From positions 1 through 40,972 of the forward strand of contig NZ_JAHLPU010000011.1 in assembly GCF_018918045.1 (NCBI RefSeq): 40,972 nucleotides of DNA. The letters are read 5' to 3'. This DNA is from Pseudoflavonifractor sp. MSJ-30 (GTDB lineage Bacteria; Bacillota; Clostridia; Oscillospirales; Oscillospiraceae). The notes below the pieces were generated by a model, which worked only from the letters and a program-made list of their open reading frames with translations, did no database searches and was not told where the DNA came from. Position numbers and translations under genes: made by a program. Shown piece by piece: positions 7,674 through 16,381 of this stretch. How positions within the stretch are numbered: the stretch's first letter is position 1; every line of letters begins with the position of its first letter.

Positions 7674-7735
7674 AGCCCCCTTTCATCGTTAATTTTCTGT
7701 ATTATACCATGAAAGGGGGCTATCGTCGATAGATC
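7674..7735 (-). promoter_or_regulatory. GTPase promoter with a palindrome around the -10 (copy A)
   Basis: On the minus strand TCGACG (7724-7729), 17 bp, TATAAT (7701-7706). A 13-bp inverted repeat, AGCCCCCTTTCAT at 7674-7686 and its complement at 7709-7721, brackets the -10 with a 22-bp gap; the downstream arm contains the Shine-Dalgarno of the GTPase. Two more copies of the arrangement are at 9057-9111 and 35710-35761, which points to a conserved operator. Confidence 0.75.
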
Positions 7736-7784
7736 GGCGCGGATTTTTCTTACATTTGTGGTATTGCCCGCCTATGGCGGTTCG

Positions 7785-8418
7785 TTATCTTGGGAGGTTT
7801 GGGAAAATTTGAATACGCACTTCCCCTTCGGGCTCCCGATAAATCGTTGCCCTTCTCATAACCAGTTTCCACAGGCCATTCTTCTCCTCCACAGTAAGCG
7901 CATCATAGCTGTCCAGAATGTGCTGAGTGGTTGGGATCAGCTCAGCTGCTGCTCGTTTTCGCTGATTGCCGTCACTTTTCTGTCGAAAAAGATCCGTTTC
8001 GGATTCCCGAAGCTGTTCAATCTCCTTTGACAGAGCCGTATTGCGCTTGCTGAACATCTCGACCGAGTAGATACCCTTTTCCAAATACTCACAAATTTTC
8101 TCCTGTTGCAGCTGCAAGCCGGCAAGCTGGCTGTGAACTGTTTCCAAAGCCGTATCAATCGGGTCAACAGCCTGCGTTTGTGTCTGCTCAAGCTGGATTT
8201 GATATTCTTCAAGCCATTCCTCCATAGCATTCAGAATGTTTTTCTCCGCTACCTCGCATTTAATCATTTTGCAGTCGCAGTTACGGGTCATACAGCGGAA
8301 CCAGGCTGTTGGGCTTTCCTTGGGGCGGGGAACATACCGCTTCATAATTCCCCCGCACTTTTCACAATACAGCACTCCAGCAAACGGGTTTTTTAATTGC
8401 CGTTCCGTATGATTTGAG
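7785..8418 (-). pseudogene. C-terminal remnant of a large serine recombinase
   Basis: An open frame running from about 8418 down to the stop at 7785 encodes the end of a Tn4451/TnpX-type large serine recombinase: the NPFAGVLYCEKCGG start of the recombinase zinc-ribbon region, the second cysteine pair in NCDCK, a long coiled coil (residues about 50-140) and a C-terminal helix ending near RIQIFPNLPR. The catalytic resolvase domain and most of the central recombinase domain, some 300 residues, are missing; the frame is cut at about 8418 where CpsB sequence begins. It lies about 50 bp from the GTPase promoter, where the recombinase of an element inserted in the GTPase gene would be expected. Not functional. 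Confidence 0.8.
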
Positions 8419-8427
8419 GTGTGTTTA

Positions 8428-8853
8428 TTCTACCCAACGATGAACGGAACAAAATATGTATTGATGGAGTTCTCACAATGGGCATATCGCGAGAATGCGA
8501 TTCCATGCGTGGAAGCACTGTTAAGTGCGGGGTATAAACCTATTATCGCTCACATGGAGCGGTATAAATTTCTCAGGGATAATATGGAACTGGTCAACCG
8601 CTTCCGTGAACTAGGTGCGATGATCCAACTGAATACATATAGTCTGTTCGATGAGATGGATGAGCCTATCAAAAACTGGGCTAGACGGCTTGCGTTGGAG
8701 CGTAAGGTGGATTTCCTAGGTACAGATGCCCACAAGACATATTATCGTCCTCCCAGTGCCGAATATGGGTTAAATTGGCTATATGAAAATGTGGATCGTG
8801 GGTACGCCGATGCAGTTGCTTGGGAGAATGCACAAAAACTGCTTTGTGTATAA
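8428..8853 (+). pseudogene. C-terminal fragment of a CpsB/YwqE-type tyrosine-protein phosphatase
   Basis: About 141 codons matching the second half of PHP-family phosphatases that dephosphorylate the BY-kinase of capsule synthesis. Visible: VLMEFS, PIIAHMERY with the metal-binding histidine, MIQLNTYSLFD and the C-terminal FLGTDAHKTYYRPP with the conserved DAH. The N-terminal HCH metal site and about 100 residues are absent. The GTG at 8419 has no convincing ribosome binding site, and the homology starts exactly where the recombinase remnant ends, so this is a deletion junction rather than a gene start. No capsule genes are near. Confidence 0.75.
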
Positions 8854-8923
8854 ACAAGTTGAAATTCGAAATGTTACGCCTGTCTGTATATGAGGCGAAA
8901 AAATAATACTTTACAAATACAAA

Positions 8924-8950
8924 CGTCCCCAACCATTATGGTTGGGGACG
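8924..8950. terminator. Terminator hairpin beside the displaced leader
   Basis: CGTCCCCAACC (8924-8934) and its complement (8940-8950) form an 11-bp stem with a 5-nt loop. On the minus strand it lies 42 nt after the stop of the 18-codon GTPase leader, with T-rich sequence beyond. It would also end a plus-strand transcript through the CpsB piece. The remainder of 8854-9229 holds the leader and its promoter but no other gene. Confidence 0.7.
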
Positions 8951-8991
8951 AACTATTTTATAGGGATTTTATGTGGTGCTCCTCTATCGGC

Positions 8992-9048
8992 TCACACATG
9001 GGCAAGTAGAGCCGTACAACATGGCGTCTTTTTCACCTGTTCAGGCAT
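8992..9048 (-). pseudogene. Displaced 5' end of a TetM-like GTPase gene (leader B)
   Basis: The frame from ATG 9048 reads MPEQVKKTPCCTALLAHV and then TGA. It aligns without gaps to residues 1-18 of the intact GTPase, MSEQPKKTPCGIGVLAHV, and breaks off exactly before the DAGKTT of the P-loop. The break is followed by TGAGCCGATAGAGGAG and CACCACAT, shared with the other displaced leader at 35641-35703. The promoter copy at 9057-9111 still precedes it. Most likely an old attachment junction of an inserted element. Confidence 0.8.
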
Positions 9049-9056
9049 ATAAAGCG

Positions 9057-9111
9057 CCCCCTTCCATAGATAACTACAGGTAGTATACCATGGAAGGGGG
9101 TGGTAAGTCGA
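9057..9111 (-). promoter_or_regulatory. GTPase-type promoter with palindrome (copy B)
   Basis: On the minus strand TCGACT (9106-9111), 18 bp, TATACT (9082-9087). Arms CCCCCTTCCAT (9057-9067) and complement (9090-9100) bracket the -10 with the same 22-bp gap as copy A. It now drives only the 18-codon leader. Confidence 0.7.
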
Positions 9112-9229
9112 TAGAAATACGATATTATTTTGAAAAATATAGGGCTACCTGTTACATAAGGGGCTTAGTTGTTCTGTCTGGCGTAATATGGTCAAAACTA
9201 AATGTAAAGCTAAATAAAACTAAAGCACA

Positions 9230-10106
9230 TTATTTAGTTTTTGACTTGGCGGCATGCCATTTGGCCTTATTTCTGGGCCCAACGGGATAGACAATTCCTT
9301 CATTTTTCATTTTTTGCAAAAGATTTGACACTTTTCTGGCTTTCTGGTCCGGTGATAGGACTGCAGATAATGCACCGCGGTCCAAAACCTCCAGGAGTTC
9401 CGGCATTGTAGAGGGCTGAATATCAAGTGCCTGCATAATCAGATGCCTACAAACACTTTCATCTAAGCCGCGATTTCGAATATAAGCAGTTTTCTGACCA
9501 ACTGCAGTTGCAACCTTAAATGAGACAAAAATATTAGGATACCGCCCTTCAACCAATCCATTCTTTCGAAGAGTTACATAGTTTTCGTGAGATATTGGTT
9601 CCCTTTTCTGTATCCGATCCAACAAGAATACTGTCTGCAAATCCAGGTTCCCATTTGCATGAAGTAATTGGGTATAGTTTTTATCCAAAATTTTGCCAAA
9701 TACAGTAACAGAAACTCTATTGATTGTTTCTAAATCATATGTGGGCAAGGGGAAACATTTTTCACGCTGGATCTGATAAATCATCGGAATGCCCATAGAG
9801 TTTGTGTCAATCATATATAGATTAACCATGGCTCTGCATAGAAATGCATTTCTATAATATGGCGGCTTGTAGCCCGGCTCCAATGCTTGCTCAATTGTTT
9901 CTGGAATAAACGCCCCTTCATTAATAAAAACCAATCGATCTTCAAATTCCTCAACATTGATTTTTCCACGAAGCCGATAATCAGAATGAGCAATACAGTT
10001 ATTTAGAATTTCTTTAATCAGACTTGGATCATATTGGTCAACTTCTTCAGGAAACAGCGTTTGCTGACCAGCAATATATGCATAATATTGCTGGGCTGAG
10101 AGCTGC
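9230..10106 (-). pseudogene. Truncated ATP-binding, RecG-like (AlbA_2-type) protein
   Basis: A frame open from about 10106 to 9230 (about 292 codons) matches the C-terminal two thirds of the ATP-binding/AlbA_2 proteins often labelled RecG-like and common in clostridial mobile elements. It shows LIKEILNNCIAHSDYRLRG, the ATP-site region FEDRLVFINEG, RNAFLCRAMVNLYMID with an IGxxM-like spacing, and C-terminal winged-helix sequence. There is no start codon with a ribosome binding site before the conserved part and the N-terminal DNA-binding domain is missing. It abuts the M56 peptidase remnant at about 10107-10135, a junction between two broken genes. Confidence 0.65.
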
Positions 10107-10134
10107 TTTCAGAGCGCAGGCCGGTTTGAGTATA

Positions 10135-10375
10135 CCTTAATATCCGGCGGGTATGTAATACATATAATCGGATTGAACCAGAAAGCAGAAAGAAAAACAA
10201 AAGCCATCGGCTTCCGCTAATGTTCCCTGCAGCGCAGATGGCCCTGCTCATGTGCAATCGCATATTCCATGAGTTTTGTTCCAATAGATCGGAAAGGAAG
10301 TAGTTTCGGATCGGATGATGCCAAGCATAAAGGGTGTAGTCACAGCATCATATACCCATCTTTTATTTTTTCGGA
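10135..10375 (-). pseudogene. Degenerate BlaR1/M56-type peptidase fragment
   Basis: Reading the minus strand in two frames gives pieces typical of BlaR1-like M56 sensor peptidases: AVTTPFMLGIIR (family SPFVLGIFRP), then after a frameshift KLMEYAIAHEQGHLRCREH with the HEXXH zinc motif, a TAG stop, and KPMAFVFLSAFWFNP (family KPLGFLLLSVYWFNP). Membrane spans and the sensor domain are missing. Clearly inactive. No BlaI-type repressor gene is visible next to it. Confidence 0.55.
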
Positions 10376-10422
10376 CGGCTTCCCTAAAAAATCATCGCGT
10401 TAGGGAATAGCTGAATACCAGA

Positions 10423-11790
10423 TTACCAGCATGTTTTCCATCTCCCACTGTAATACCAGAGCGTTAGGAGAAGACAGCGGGTAACATTATCCATAACCAT
10501 GCAAATCCAAACGGCTTCAAGTCCCATATGGAGCCAGTACACCAGGCACCAGCTCAAACCGTTTCGGATTCCCCACATGGTAAACAGGCTAATTAGGAAG
10601 GGCTGCTTAGTTACACCGATGCCGTGAAAGGTACCCTCCAGGATGATTAAGGCAGCAAAAATTGGTTCGCTAACGGCCACAATCCTTAGGACACTACTTC
10701 CCAAGGCAATCACTTGTGAATCCTTCGTAAAAATCGCCATTATCCAGGGTGCCTTCCACAATAACCCGAGGGACATAAGCGACATGATGGACACTGCAAA
10801 GTCCATGCCGGCTCTGACTACCTGGGAAAGCTTGGATAAATTCCGTTCTCCCAAAGCATTACCTGAAAGGGTTGAAACGGCAGTTTGGATACCATAGCCA
10901 GGGATATAGAAAGCCTCTTCTATCTGGAGTGCAATGGTATGGGCTGCAGTAGCTACTGTGCCCAGACTTGCCACAATGGAGGTAAACGTAACATAACCAC
11001 TACCAATGACCAGGCGTTCTCCCATCAGTGGTAAGGACACAGAGAATACATTGCGAAGAATTTTACCATTAGGACATATTTTCTGTCCTACCAAAGTAGT
11101 CTCTGAATTAAGCATGGCGGCCGCAAAAAGCAGAATTCCCCCCATTCCGGTGCTCACTGCCGTGGCAATAGCCGCACCGGCGACCCCCAACCCCATTCCA
11201 GGGATCGTCAGTTGGAGCGTGTGCAGATGCACCATCACCGGTCTGCCTATCAAAAGCTGATTGAGTACAATATTCAGAAAATTGATTCCGATATTCACCT
11301 TCAAGGGGGTTCGGCTATCTTTGTTTGCTCGGAGCACATTGCCAAAAACGATCATGGAACACCGGAAGAACATGGCCAGGGAGACGATAAAGAAGTAGGT
11401 AGACGCATCTTTACGTATCTCCGGTGCAGCTCCCAGCCAAACAGGCAGAACCGGACTGATGGCCAAAGCAAGAATACTTTCCGGGATTCCCAGAAGCAGT
11501 AGCACCCAGATGCCCTGGGCAGAAACCTCCCGGGCACTGTCCTGATCTCCGGCCCCTGTGAATCTGGCAATATAGGACAAAAGCCCCAGACTGGCGGCAA
11601 AGATTATACCATTTAACAGCCAGTTTACGGTAGTAGTAACACCCACAGCTGCACTAGCTTGGGCACCAAGTTGTCCAACCATAGCAGTATCCACGTAGAC
11701 TACCATTGTTTGCAGAAGCTGCTCCACAATGGTAGGGGAACCCAAAATCCACAGCTCCTTCAGCATCCCTTTATGTGGATGTTTAGCCAT
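10423..11790 (-). CDS. MATE family efflux transporter
   Basis: 455-residue inner-membrane multidrug and toxin extrusion protein with about 12 hydrophobic spans. Family marks are the start LWILGSPTIVEQLLQTMVVYVDTAMVG divided at VEQ, the loop YIARFTGAGDQDSAREV, and the second-half counterpart GYGIQTAVSTLSGNALGERN. These transporters use a sodium or proton gradient to export cationic drugs or metabolites. Length is standard and the frame intact, unlike the broken genes to its right in this map. GAGGTGAT lies 6 nt before the ATG, inside the last codons of the 70-residue gene that overlaps it by 8 nt, so it is translationally coupled and driven by the promoter at 12030-12057. Substrate unknown. 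Confidence 0.9.
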   Translation of the reverse strand: MAKHPHKGMLKELWILGSPTIVEQLLQTMVVYVDTAMVGQLGAQASAAVGVTTTVNWLLNGIIFAASLGLLSYIARFTGAGDQDSAREVSAQGIWVLLLLGIPESILALAISPVLPVWLGAAPEIRKDASTYFFIVSLAMFFRCSMIVFGNVLRANKDSRTPLKVNIGINFLNIVLNQLLIGRPVMVHLHTLQLTIPGMGLGVAGAAIATAVSTGMGGILLFAAAMLNSETTLVGQKICPNGKILRNVFSVSLPLMGERLVIGSGYVTFTSIVASLGTVATAAHTIALQIEEAFYIPGYGIQTAVSTLSGNALGERNLSKLSQVVRAGMDFAVSIMSLMSLGLLWKAPWIMAIFTKDSQVIALGSSVLRIVAVSEPIFAALIILEGTFHGIGVTKQPFLISLFTMWGIRNGLSWCLVYWLHMGLEAVWICMVMDNVTRCLLLTLWYYSGRWKTCW

Positions 11791-11995
11791 GGGAAATCAC
11801 CTCGCCTTGCTTTACCACATCTACCAGATTTCCTTCACATCTTCCGAGAATACGTTGATGCGGGTGACACATATGCAATTCTCTAAGGATCATATCATTA
11901 TCCCTACGATACAGTATATCGCAGGGCGGCGCGTCCAGTTGAAACATGGCAATAATTGATTTTTTAACGCCAAACAGTTCCTTTATCCAAAGCAT
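11783..11995 (-). CDS. Small hypothetical protein, coupled to MATE
   Basis: 70 residues, not recognised. It is cytoplasmic, with three cysteines and three histidines in CDILYRRDND and ELHMCHPHQRI, which could bind metal or be the tail of an older protein family. In its favour as a real gene: AAGGGGG 8 nt before the ATG at 11995, a consensus promoter directly upstream, and an 8-nt overlap with the MATE start that couples translation. It could be a regulatory leader ORF, a remnant of a longer enzyme, or a genuine small protein. Confidence 0.5.
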   Translation of the reverse strand: MLWIKELFGVKKSIIAMFQLDAPPCDILYRRDNDMILRELHMCHPHQRILGRCEGNLVDVVKQGEVISHG

Positions 11996-12029
11996 GAGGA
12001 AGCCCCCTTCACTTCGCGTATTTTATCTG

Positions 12030-12057
12030 ATTATAGCATATCGCATGCCACTGTCAA
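12030..12057 (-). promoter_or_regulatory. Consensus promoter of the small gene and MATE
   Basis: On the minus strand a perfect TTGACA (12052-12057), 16 bp ending in TGC, and a perfect TATAAT (12030-12035). It lies 35 nt upstream of the ATG at 11995. Confidence 0.75.
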
Positions 12058-12562
12058 ATTGCTCCAAAATAGTAGCTGGAGCGGAACCCAAGAGGAAACG
12101 TGCGTATTGCCGGAAAATTTTGGAAATAGCCAGGAAATATCCAATGTAAAACTTTAGGATTATAATGAATGCACCATTTTTTCATCCTCATGCTGTGGAT
12201 AATTTGATATTGGTATATCCCGCTATATCAAAGTAGGCTAAAAACTCTACAAATCTTCTGCTTTTTAGCATAATCCGCTCGAATTGAAGGATTTCATTTC
12301 TAAAGCACTTAATTCAATGCTGAATAATGGACTATTTTGGAGGAGGAAGTATACAGAAATAATTGGTCTATTATTATAATTTGCTCTATACATCTATTGT
12401 GATCTTGCTGATTATTCTGGGGGGAGTGTAAAAACACCGAAATAGGAAAGAGAAAATCATCGCAGATTTCAGAAAGAAATCTGTTATATTTTAAGATAAG
12501 AAAAGACTATTTGAAATTTTTGGGGGCTTTTATATCAAAAAATGGTCATTCCTTTCCATTTG
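12058..12562. other. AT-rich gap without a recognisable gene
   Basis: About 500 bp between the divergent MATE and opp promoters. I see two small palindromes, TTTGATAT/ATATCAAA at 12203-12232 and AGATTTC/GAAATCT at 12464-12482, and GGAGGAGGAAG at 12340-12350 before a doubtful 22-residue hydrophobic frame (12363-12431). No RNA gene or riboswitch recognised. Confidence 0.4.
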
Positions 12563-12591
12563 TTGACATTCCAAAATGCCCACGGTATAAT
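12563..12591 (+). promoter_or_regulatory. Promoter of the opp operon
   Basis: Perfect TTGACA (12563-12568), 17 bp, perfect TATAAT (12586-12591). The leader to the oppA ATG at 12663 is about 65 nt. Confidence 0.8.
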
Positions 12592-12662
12592 GCTTTCAAG
12601 TCCACCGAGTAAAGACAAATGCGTTTATACATAGCAGTGGGCTGACTGAAAGGAGAAACAAG

Positions 12663-14327
12663 ATGAAAAAATTGATATCTATCCTGCTTACCTTGGCAAT
12701 AGTTGTGACTGTTCTGTCCGCCTGTGGAACTAGCAGTCCGGACCCGGTTGCGAATCCGACCGTAGTAGATGACGGTCGGAAGATTCTGAATGTTGGTCGC
12801 TCCAGTGAGTTATTTGATATGGACTCCACCATTGCCACTGAGGCTGATTGTCTAGAAGTTATTTCAGCCATTATTGAGCCGCTGTTCTATACCGGTCCTG
12901 ACGGCACTCCTGTCAATGCTCTGGCTGAAAGCTACGAGGTAAACGAATCTGGCACCGAATACATTTTCCATATCCGACAGAATGCGAACTGGATGAACGG
13001 CACTCCAGTCACAGCAGATGACTTCGTGTTTGCCTGGAGACGTCTGGTTGATCCTGCGAACGCTTCCGAGTACAGCTTCATGATGGAAGTGGCAGCCGTG
13101 AAGAATGCCACCGCCATTATCAGCGGTGAAATGGCTCCCGAGGAGTTGGGCGTTTACGCTGTAGACAGCAAAACCCTGAAGGTGGAAATTGACCATCCCG
13201 TGACCTATTTCCTCAACCTGATGACCTTCCCCAGCTTCTGCCCCATCAACGAGGCCTATGCTACTGAAAAAGGCAGCCAGTACGCATTGGGCGCAGACAA
13301 TCTGCTGTGCTGCGGTCCATTCTATATGTCCGCTTGGGAAGTTGGCGGCAATACCTACCAGTTGAAGAAGAATGATTCCTATTACGATGCTGAACATGTG
13401 TATCTGGATGAAATCAATTTCCAGATCATTAAGGACTCTCAGCAGACCATGCTGGCTTATGAGAACGGTGATTTGGACTATGTACGTTTGACCGGTGATC
13501 AGGTATCCCGTTATCAGAATGACGAAGGATTCACTAAGATCGAGGAAGGCTACCTGTGGTATTTGTCCCCCAATCTGAATCCCAGCAGTAGTGAGTTTTC
13601 TTCAGGCTTAGAAAATCTGAACCTGCGTATGGCCATCGCTCTGAGCTATGATAAGGAAATCATCTGCAATGAGCTGCTAAAGGATGGCTCCATCCCCGCA
13701 AACTTTGCCATCCCCAACAAACTAGCAATTGGGCCTGATGGTAAGGATTTCCGTGAGACCACCGGTACCTACCTGAACACTGACAAAGCAAAGGCTCAGG
13801 AATACTGGGAAAAGGCTAAAGCTGAACTGGGTGTTGACGAAGTCACCATTGAATTGATTTACGATGATTCTGATTCTACTCCCACTATTGCGCAGTTCCT
13901 GCAAAGTGAGATCGAAAACAATCTATCAGGTGTCCATTTGAATCTGAAGGCACAACCCAAGAAGAGCCGTACTGACCTGATGCAGAAGCGCAATTATGAG
14001 ATGGGTCTGACCCGTTGGGGCCCTGACTACGCTGATCCAATGACCTATCTGGATATGTGGACTACTGGTTCCACCTATAATTATGGCGAATGGAGCAATG
14101 CGGAGTACGATCAGCTTATCGCTGATGCCAATGGAAAGCTGGCCAATGATCCGCCCGCACGTTGGGAGGCTCTGAAGCAGGCCGAAAAGCTGGTGATGGA
14201 CAATGCCGTTATCCTGCCTGTCTATCAGAAGGGTACAGCTGCCATGGTTCGTCCCGGTATTACCGGCATTTCCTTCTTCCCCGTTGGTGTTGGTACCATC
14301 TACAAATCCGTTGATATCGTAAAGTAG
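12663..14327 (+). CDS. oppA: Oligopeptide ABC transporter substrate-binding lipoprotein
   Basis: 554-residue extracellular lipoprotein of the SBP_bac_5 (OppA/DppA) family. A signal peptide, MKKLISILLTLAIV and so on, ends in the lipobox LSAC with the acylated cysteine near residue 21, followed by a short flexible linker. The mature part has the family landmarks DPVANP-like linker, YTGPDGTPVNALAESYEV, FAWRRLVDPA, TFPSFCPINEAYATEKG and AIALSYDKEII. It binds peptides outside the cell and delivers them to the two permeases encoded next. AAGGAGA precedes the ATG. The last 17 bp of the gene region are duplicated in tandem immediately after the stop. It is the first gene of a six-gene unit ending with a dipeptidase, supporting peptide as substrate. 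Confidence 0.92.
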   Translation: MKKLISILLTLAIVVTVLSACGTSSPDPVANPTVVDDGRKILNVGRSSELFDMDSTIATEADCLEVISAIIEPLFYTGPDGTPVNALAESYEVNESGTEYIFHIRQNANWMNGTPVTADDFVFAWRRLVDPANASEYSFMMEVAAVKNATAIISGEMAPEELGVYAVDSKTLKVEIDHPVTYFLNLMTFPSFCPINEAYATEKGSQYALGADNLLCCGPFYMSAWEVGGNTYQLKKNDSYYDAEHVYLDEINFQIIKDSQQTMLAYENGDLDYVRLTGDQVSRYQNDEGFTKIEEGYLWYLSPNLNPSSSEFSSGLENLNLRMAIALSYDKEIICNELLKDGSIPANFAIPNKLAIGPDGKDFRETTGTYLNTDKAKAQEYWEKAKAELGVDEVTIELIYDDSDSTPTIAQFLQSEIENNLSGVHLNLKAQPKKSRTDLMQKRNYEMGLTRWGPDYADPMTYLDMWTTGSTYNYGEWSNAEYDQLIADANGKLANDPPARWEALKQAEKLVMDNAVILPVYQKGTAAMVRPGITGISFFPVGVGTIYKSVDIVK

Positions 14328-14400
14328 TTGATATCGTAAAGTAAATATCAAAGAAACTGCTGGGCAGCCAATTCTGTGTGGGAGGCGGCTTCCCGGCAGT
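14310..14400 (+). repeat. Tandem 17-bp duplication and stem-loop between oppA and oppB
   Basis: GTTGATATCGTAAAGTA occurs at 14310-14326 and again at 14327-14343, a perfect tandem copy spanning the oppA stop. It is followed by an imperfect stem (ACTGCTGGG at 14356-14364 with CCCGGCAGT at 14392-14400). Such stems after a binding-protein gene commonly stabilise its mRNA relative to the permease genes. Confidence 0.5.
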
Positions 14401-14429
14401 ATCATTATTCCAATAGGGAGGATGTTAAC

Positions 14430-15371
14430 GTGCTGAAATATACCGCGAAGCGTATTCTTTTGGCAGTTGTCACCATTTTTCTTATATTGACTCTGCTATT
14501 CATCATGCTCCAGGCTATGCCTGGCAGCCCCTTTAACGACGAAAAAATCACTCAGGTTCAGCGTGCTGCCCTAGAGGCAAAATACGGTCTGGACAAACCC
14601 TTGTATATCCAGTATTTCAACTATGTAAAGGCTATGCTCTGTGGTGACTTCGGCGTATCCTATGTTATTCAGAAGAACATGCCTATCTTGGACCTCCTGA
14701 AGGTTCGTGTGCCGGTTTCTCTGCAAATTGGCGGGCAGGCCGTGATACTAGGAACAATCATTGGAATTTTTCTGGGAATCGTGGCTGCCATTAAGCGCAA
14801 TAGCTTCGCGGATAGTTTCGCCACCTTCATCGCCGTCATCGGTGTTTCCTTTCCCTCCTATGTGTTCGCTCTAGCCATGAGCTATTTCATCGGTTTCAAA
14901 ATGGAATGGCTGCCACTGTTGTATACCACCTCGCATCCCTTCCTGTCCACTATCATGCCCACCATCTCCATGTGTATGTTCTCCATGGCCACGGTAGCTC
15001 GATTTGCGAGAACGGAAATGGTAGAAGTGTTGGGAAGTGATTACATGACATTAGCCGATGCCAAGGGCATCCCCACTCGTCGGCTCATTGGAGTTCATGC
15101 TCTGCGCAACACCCTGATTCCCATTATCACGGTGTTGGCACCTCTGACCATGGAGTTAATGACCGGTTCACTGGTGGTTGAACAAATTTTTGCGATTCCT
15201 GGTTTGGGCAGCCTGTTGGTTACTGCCATCCAGTATAACGATTACAATGTGGTATTGGCAGTAATTTTCTTTTACAGCATTGCCTTTATTCTGATAATGC
15301 TAGTAGTAGATATCCTGTATGGTGTTATTGACCCCAGAATTCGGCTGGCAAAGGAGGAAGTGAAGGTATGA
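14430..15371 (+). CDS. oppB: Oligopeptide ABC transporter permease OppB
   Basis: 313-residue inner-membrane permease with six predicted spans. It begins LKYTAKRILLAVVTIFLILT, continues with the QAMPGSPF loop and the YGLDKPLYIQYFNYV segment typical of OppB/DppB, and holds the EAA-type cytoplasmic loop around YMTLADAKGIPTRRLIGVHA that contacts the ATPases. I take the GTG at 14430 as start: GGAGG at 14417-14421 is 8 nt before it, and the length then matches the family. Longer upstream frames have no ribosome binding site. It overlaps oppC by 4 nt (ATGA). Confidence 0.9.
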   Translation: MLKYTAKRILLAVVTIFLILTLLFIMLQAMPGSPFNDEKITQVQRAALEAKYGLDKPLYIQYFNYVKAMLCGDFGVSYVIQKNMPILDLLKVRVPVSLQIGGQAVILGTIIGIFLGIVAAIKRNSFADSFATFIAVIGVSFPSYVFALAMSYFIGFKMEWLPLLYTTSHPFLSTIMPTISMCMFSMATVARFARTEMVEVLGSDYMTLADAKGIPTRRLIGVHALRNTLIPIITVLAPLTMELMTGSLVVEQIFAIPGLGSLLVTAIQYNDYNVVLAVIFFYSIAFILIMLVVDILYGVIDPRIRLAKEEVKV

Positions 15372-16378
15372 GTCAGGAAAAAACGGTACTGACTGATGCC
15401 CATTTTGTATGGGCCAAAGAACACAACCTAGGAACAGATCAGGTATATGAAGCCCGAAGCTTTTGGAAGGATGCAGCAGCGCGATTCTGTAAAAACAAGG
15501 GTGCTGTATTCGGCTTGGTGATGATTGTCGTGATTATTGCTCTGGCTTTCCTAGGTCCAAGCATGAGTGGCTATGACTACCGCACTCAGGAAATGTCCCA
15601 ACGGAACCTTCCACCCCATATTGCCGGATGGGACAATGCGCCCATTTTTAATGGAAAATACCAAGGATACAATGTGTATCAAGAAAAAGGCATAGAGAAT
15701 GTGACACACATCTTTGGCACAGACACCCTAGGCAGAGATTTGTTTGCCAGAACCTGGACAGGTACCCGGATCTCTTTATATGTCGCTCTGCTTGCTATTT
15801 TGATTGACACCATTGTAGGTATGTCTCTAGGCCTGATTTCGGGCTATTTCGGTGGAAAAATAGACTTTCTTATTCAACGAATTTCGGAAATACTCTCTAC
15901 CATTCCCACTACGGTGATCGTTACTCTTCTAATTGTTGTGATGAAGCCAGGTCTGGCCAGCATTACCATTGCCCTGATGATTACGGAGTGGATTGGTATG
16001 TGCCGTGTGAGCCGTGCCCAGATGCTTCGCCTGAAGGAGCAAGAATTTGTGCTGGCCTCCAAAACACTCGGTGAGAGCACCTTTTCCATCATCTTCAAAG
16101 AGATTCTGCCCAATGTGTTTGGTCAGATCATCGTTATGTGCATGATGACCATCCCCAATGCCATCTTTACGGAGGCATTCCTTGCCTTTATTGGTTTGGG
16201 TATTCCGGCCCCTCTGGCCAGTCTGGGTTCGTTGATCAGCGACGGCTACAAGTCCCTGACCATGTACCCCTTCTTGGTGCTGTTCCCTGTGGTGGTGCTG
16301 GCCATGTTGATGCTGAGCTTTAATCTGATGGCCGATGGCCTGCGGGATGCCTTTGATCCCAAGATGAAGGAGATGTGA
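15368..16378 (+). CDS. oppC: Oligopeptide ABC transporter permease OppC
   Basis: 336-residue permease partner of OppB with an extended N-terminus (residues 1-40 cytoplasmic), a first span near VFGLVMIVVIIALAFLGPSM, an external loop carrying the family motif HIFGTDTLGRDLFARTW, and five further spans. The EAA loop lies around FVLASKTLGESTFSIIFKEI. It starts at the ATG overlapping the oppB stop, and ends 3 nt before the oppD ATG, so the operon is tightly coupled. Together OppB and OppC form the peptide channel. Confidence 0.92.
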   Translation: MSQEKTVLTDAHFVWAKEHNLGTDQVYEARSFWKDAAARFCKNKGAVFGLVMIVVIIALAFLGPSMSGYDYRTQEMSQRNLPPHIAGWDNAPIFNGKYQGYNVYQEKGIENVTHIFGTDTLGRDLFARTWTGTRISLYVALLAILIDTIVGMSLGLISGYFGGKIDFLIQRISEILSTIPTTVIVTLLIVVMKPGLASITIALMITEWIGMCRVSRAQMLRLKEQEFVLASKTLGESTFSIIFKEILPNVFGQIIVMCMMTIPNAIFTEAFLAFIGLGIPAPLASLGSLISDGYKSLTMYPFLVLFPVVVLAMLMLSFNLMADGLRDAFDPKMKEM

Positions 16379-16381
16379 GCC

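Noticed and set aside
4839..7712. 957-codon plus-strand frame opposite the GTPase-nuclease gene
   Set aside because: A shadow of GC-rich codons; its protein is low-complexity with many H, Q, G and P, and it also runs through the repeat. The minus strand shows all the GTPase motifs.
8992..9048. Regulatory leader peptide of the GTPase gene
   Set aside because: It is over a kilobase upstream, has its own promoter and terminator and matches the GTPase N-terminus itself, so a displaced gene start explains it better than an attenuator peptide.
12363..12431. 22-residue hydrophobic frame after GGAGGAGGAAG upstream of opp
   Set aside because: TTG start with 12-nt spacing and no promoter; cannot be told from chance in AT-rich DNA.
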